Origin: Halocafeteria seosinensis
Lineage: Eukaryota > Sar > Bigyra > Bicosoecida
Reading direction: 5' to 3'
Assembly (NCBI GenBank): GCA_001687465.1
Contig: LVLI01000316.1
Location: 25,367-89,366 of the forward strand
DNA: 64,000 nucleotides
Under the pieces are notes generated by a model. It was given only the letters and a program-made list of their open reading frames with translations. It was not told the DNA's origin and did not search any database. Below are positions 61,471 through 64,000 of this stretch, one piece after another. Within the stretch, counting starts at the first letter, position 1. Each line of letters begins with the position of its first letter. Made by a program: the position numbers and the translations under genes.

Positions 61471-64000
61471 TCGGACATCTCAAACAAAAATCAAGAAGAA
61501 TCCAAACTAAAACGAACTGAACGAGCCCGGTCAATTGTGTGGATTGGAGCTGTTCCGCTGGAACCAGTGGTTACGGCCACGCGGCCCGAAATACCACCTG
61601 TTGCCGACGTTTCGTTCAGCTTCTGTGCTTGCAAGAAGTCTTTTGCTCCCGTCGAAGAATGTATATTTAATTCTTTCTCAAGTTGCTGTGTTTAATCAAG
61701 TGTCGCGTAGTACAGGTTGTACAGCAGTCTGCAAGGCGGGCAGACATGTATAAAATCCATACATGTATTATGAATACGCTGAAGCAATACATATATGTAC
61801 TCTGTAGATGGATGGACACGCATGAAAGAAGACTACTGCGGTAGGCCGACCATAGGGAACAGTGTCACAGCATGGGGAAATACGAGCGTTTAGATGCTCT
61901 ATTGCCCTTAAACAATGGTAGCAAAGTTGCAAGGATCCTGTCCCATGCATTGTCGATTCATGTCATTTCACCAGTCACTGTGTGTATTAGTACACTGTTA
62001 GGGATAGCTCCACGACAGTGCCGTCGGATCTCATTAAAGTAAAATGACTAGTATTGTCCTGCGGACTTTTTGACCCGACTAATAAACTGTCCCTATTTGA
62101 GAAAGCGTTTTTGACGAGTTTTGGGAGATGACCTACTTGGAGGTTCGTCCACTCTTCCGAGTAGGTGTCAAAACTCCAAAACGTGAGGTTCTGTGAGTAT
62201 TTAAAGACATAGACGCAATATTCAAGGGGGACAGAAGAGATAACCAATGCAGAAGCCACTCCATGTATTCGGTGAGGTAGGAATGGGGTGAGAATTGGCT
62301 TCCAAGCCTTGGAGCTGCACCTGAAGCGCCATAGGTCCTGGAGATACTCTGGTCCTTTTGTTTCATCCGATAAGCCAATACCTCCGAATACATATACGTC
62401 CTTTGCTCCTGCAGTTGCCCCACTGGTGAAGTCTTTGTAGAAGGTCCAAACGTCCGCATTATATCTGCCACTAGGAAAATCCTCGCCATCTTGTTGTTCC
62501 CAAGAGACAGTTGTCCCTTTAAAATCGCTATTGAAGTGCCACATATTGTCCAGTATCTCCCCAGTACTGGATACACCGCCAAACATGTAATTCACGGAAA
62601 CAGTTTCGCAATCGCAAGTCCATGTAACGGCTGAGATTCTTGTTGTCGTTGGACGGGAGCCTCTCACCCTTTGTTTTATCTTTTGCCACTCAAACGCGAA
62701 GCCCGACCAAAGCCACATATCATTCAGATAGAATCGATCGCCCCTATTGGAAAATTTCCAGCCACCATACAAAAAGACAGACGCTTCACATTTTTTGGAG
62801 ATTGGGTTCGCCCACATCATGCTATTTCTTCTCTCCCCAGGAAACGGGGTCGTCCAAGAAAGAGCAGAATGATACTGCCCCAACAGCTCGAATTGTGCAT
62901 TTGTAGAAGGAGGGCCTCCAACTGGCCATCGTATCCTAAAGAAGAAAGTATCAACCGGATGTGAATGCATCTCGTCACTCTGAATAAACGTTGCTGTCAG
63001 TTCATCACCGAGAAAACTGTAAACATAAAGGGACTGTTCCTTGGCGTGTCGTAATAGCACTTTTCCTTGCATCTTCCCCGAATATCTTCGAATGACTGCA
63101 GCATAGAAAGACTCAAATGACACATTGACCGGAGTCGACCTGAATTCGGAGCGTCGGAGCATCACAGGGACGGGCGAGGAAGTTCGAGAAGCTGACATTG
63201 TCGGAGTTAAAGTCACAGTCCTGGAGTAAGAGGGTGTGCGAGAAGGTGTTGCAGTTTCAGACCATGTTGCGGATACACTAGGTGAAACAGTTGCTGTGCA
63301 TGTTTCGGATGCGCTGGGTGAAGCAGTAGTAGCCGTTGCGGAATGTGTTCTAGAGACACTCGATGATATGGTCGCTGTCTGCGTTTTTGAATGTCTACCA
63401 GTAACACTAATACTAGAGGAAGCAGAGAAACTAGGGGTTGGTGATGATGATGGGATTGGAGTTGGTGTGCTAGTTGCGAGTTGGAATCGAAGAACCGGGA
63501 CGTCGCCTGACTGTTCCTTCCAAGTGTCGTTGTTCCAGCATCCCTCACTCACGCAATGGAGCTTTCCGAAGACATCGTTAATGTTTGCTGAATTGCCATA
63601 TTCAGTCACTGAAGAGGTACTCCCACCCGCCAGCTGTTGTCCGCGATATACGGAAAGTTCAACACGCACAGAGTTGGTTTTCCCGGCTACAGAGCCTATA
63701 ACGCCACCTGCTCCTGCTACTGTTGTAGGTTTGAGAATGTGCGCTCAATTATGACGGTCCCACCACTTACGGCTGTGTAATGACCGCAAATTCCTCCACC
63801 CGTATCCACGTCAATTCGCCCCAATGAATAGCAATCCTTTATCTCAGCCTTACCAGAATTTTGCCCCGCATGTCTTCCACAGATACCTCCGCTTTCCTTT
63901 CCGGAAATTTTCCCTGTAGAAAACGACCTCTGGATCAGCATCAAGCTGTTTTTACCAGTCCCCGCTCCGTGACCGGTTAATCCGCCACATCCACCTGGCC
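61471..64000. repeat. Right arm of a large inverted duplication (cut by window end)
   Basis: The reverse complement of 59880-56521, starting at acatctcaaacaaaaatc (inner edge) and continuing to the last base of the window, still within the repeat. Differences from the left arm are scattered substitutions and a few indels. Confidence 0.9.
61987..64000 (-). pseudogene. Inverted copy of the beta-helix/kelch gene, frameshifted and window-truncated
   Basis: The protein is nearly identical to the left-arm gene over the GLUG repeats, Ser/Thr linker and kelch blades. A single-base loss near 63734 (caaacctacaac against caaacggtacaac) makes the upstream part end in TFSNLQQ-stop. The downstream part is open for 560 codons from about 63669 to 61987 and ends VGSKSPQDNTSHFTLMRSDG followed by TVVELSLTVY. 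It therefore preserves what looks like the original C-terminus while having lost the connection to its signal peptide. A sequencing error at that one base would restore the gene. Confidence 0.75.

Noticed and set aside
1-64000. tRNA, rRNA or spliceosomal RNA genes
   Set aside because: I looked for tRNA-type GGTTCGAATCC loops and U6-like starts in the intergenic stretches and found none convincing. A covariance-model search would be decisive.

Overview
The window is nuclear DNA of a microbial eukaryote. Nearly every conserved gene is split by short spliceosomal introns, mostly 55-100 nt, with GT-AG borders, strong GTAAGT/GTATGT donors and CAG acceptors. The gene set is eukaryotic: PRPF4, ORC2, dynactin p24, TVP23, mitoribosomal mS35, OMA1, PARN, CC2D1/Lgd and an XBP1/HAC1-like bZIP. 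Dynactin p24 argues for a dynein-bearing cell and against a red alga. A SANT-like nuclear protein of a type I associate with stramenopiles and other algae, plus an AP2-like domain, point to a protist rather than an animal or fungus. The exact lineage cannot be fixed from the sequence. All protein names rest on motif recognition, not on database searches.

Layout. 0-7 kb: a 5'-partial class IV aminotransferase, a doubtful small gene, an unknown three-exon gene on the minus strand and a long IQ-motif protein. 7-16.4 kb: a turbulent block with an intact unknown gene (its start codon appears split by an intron), an intact OMA1-like protease and a dynactin p24 gene. Around them lie decayed copies of the first two genes and of an LRR gene, a LINE tail, a dead PA14 gene and a small inverted-repeat element. 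16.7-33 kb: mS35, a PARN deadenylase with a possible mitochondrial presequence, a TPR protein, a type II membrane sulfotransferase, a broken FKBP, an ARID-like protein, PRPF4 (minus) and TVP23. 34-44.4 kb: SANT-like protein, membrane-anchored aspartic protease, CC2D1/Lgd homologue (two inferred GC-AG introns), cytochrome b5-like protein and bZIP factor. 45-49 kb: another dead LRR copy and a convergent pair of membrane proteins with a LURP-one/tubby-like fold.

49.9-54.3 kb holds the most striking gene. One four-exon reading frame joins a PHD finger, an extended PHD finger with an AP2-like segment inside it, a second PHD finger and a complete ORC2. A histone-reading module fused to origin-recognition subunit 2 would tie replication origins to chromatin marks; plants are known to carry a PHD on ORC1, not ORC2.

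54.6-64 kb: a small gene with two apparent micro-exons, then a large inverted duplication (arms about 56.5-59.9 and 61.5-64.0 kb). The arms carry a secreted beta-helix (GLUG-like) plus Ser/Thr linker plus kelch-like surface protein. The spacer holds a shorter paralogue. The right-arm copy has a one-base frameshift and runs off the window.

No rRNA, tRNA or CRISPR was seen. Exon borders come from reading frame and splice consensus by eye and were not tested against transcripts.
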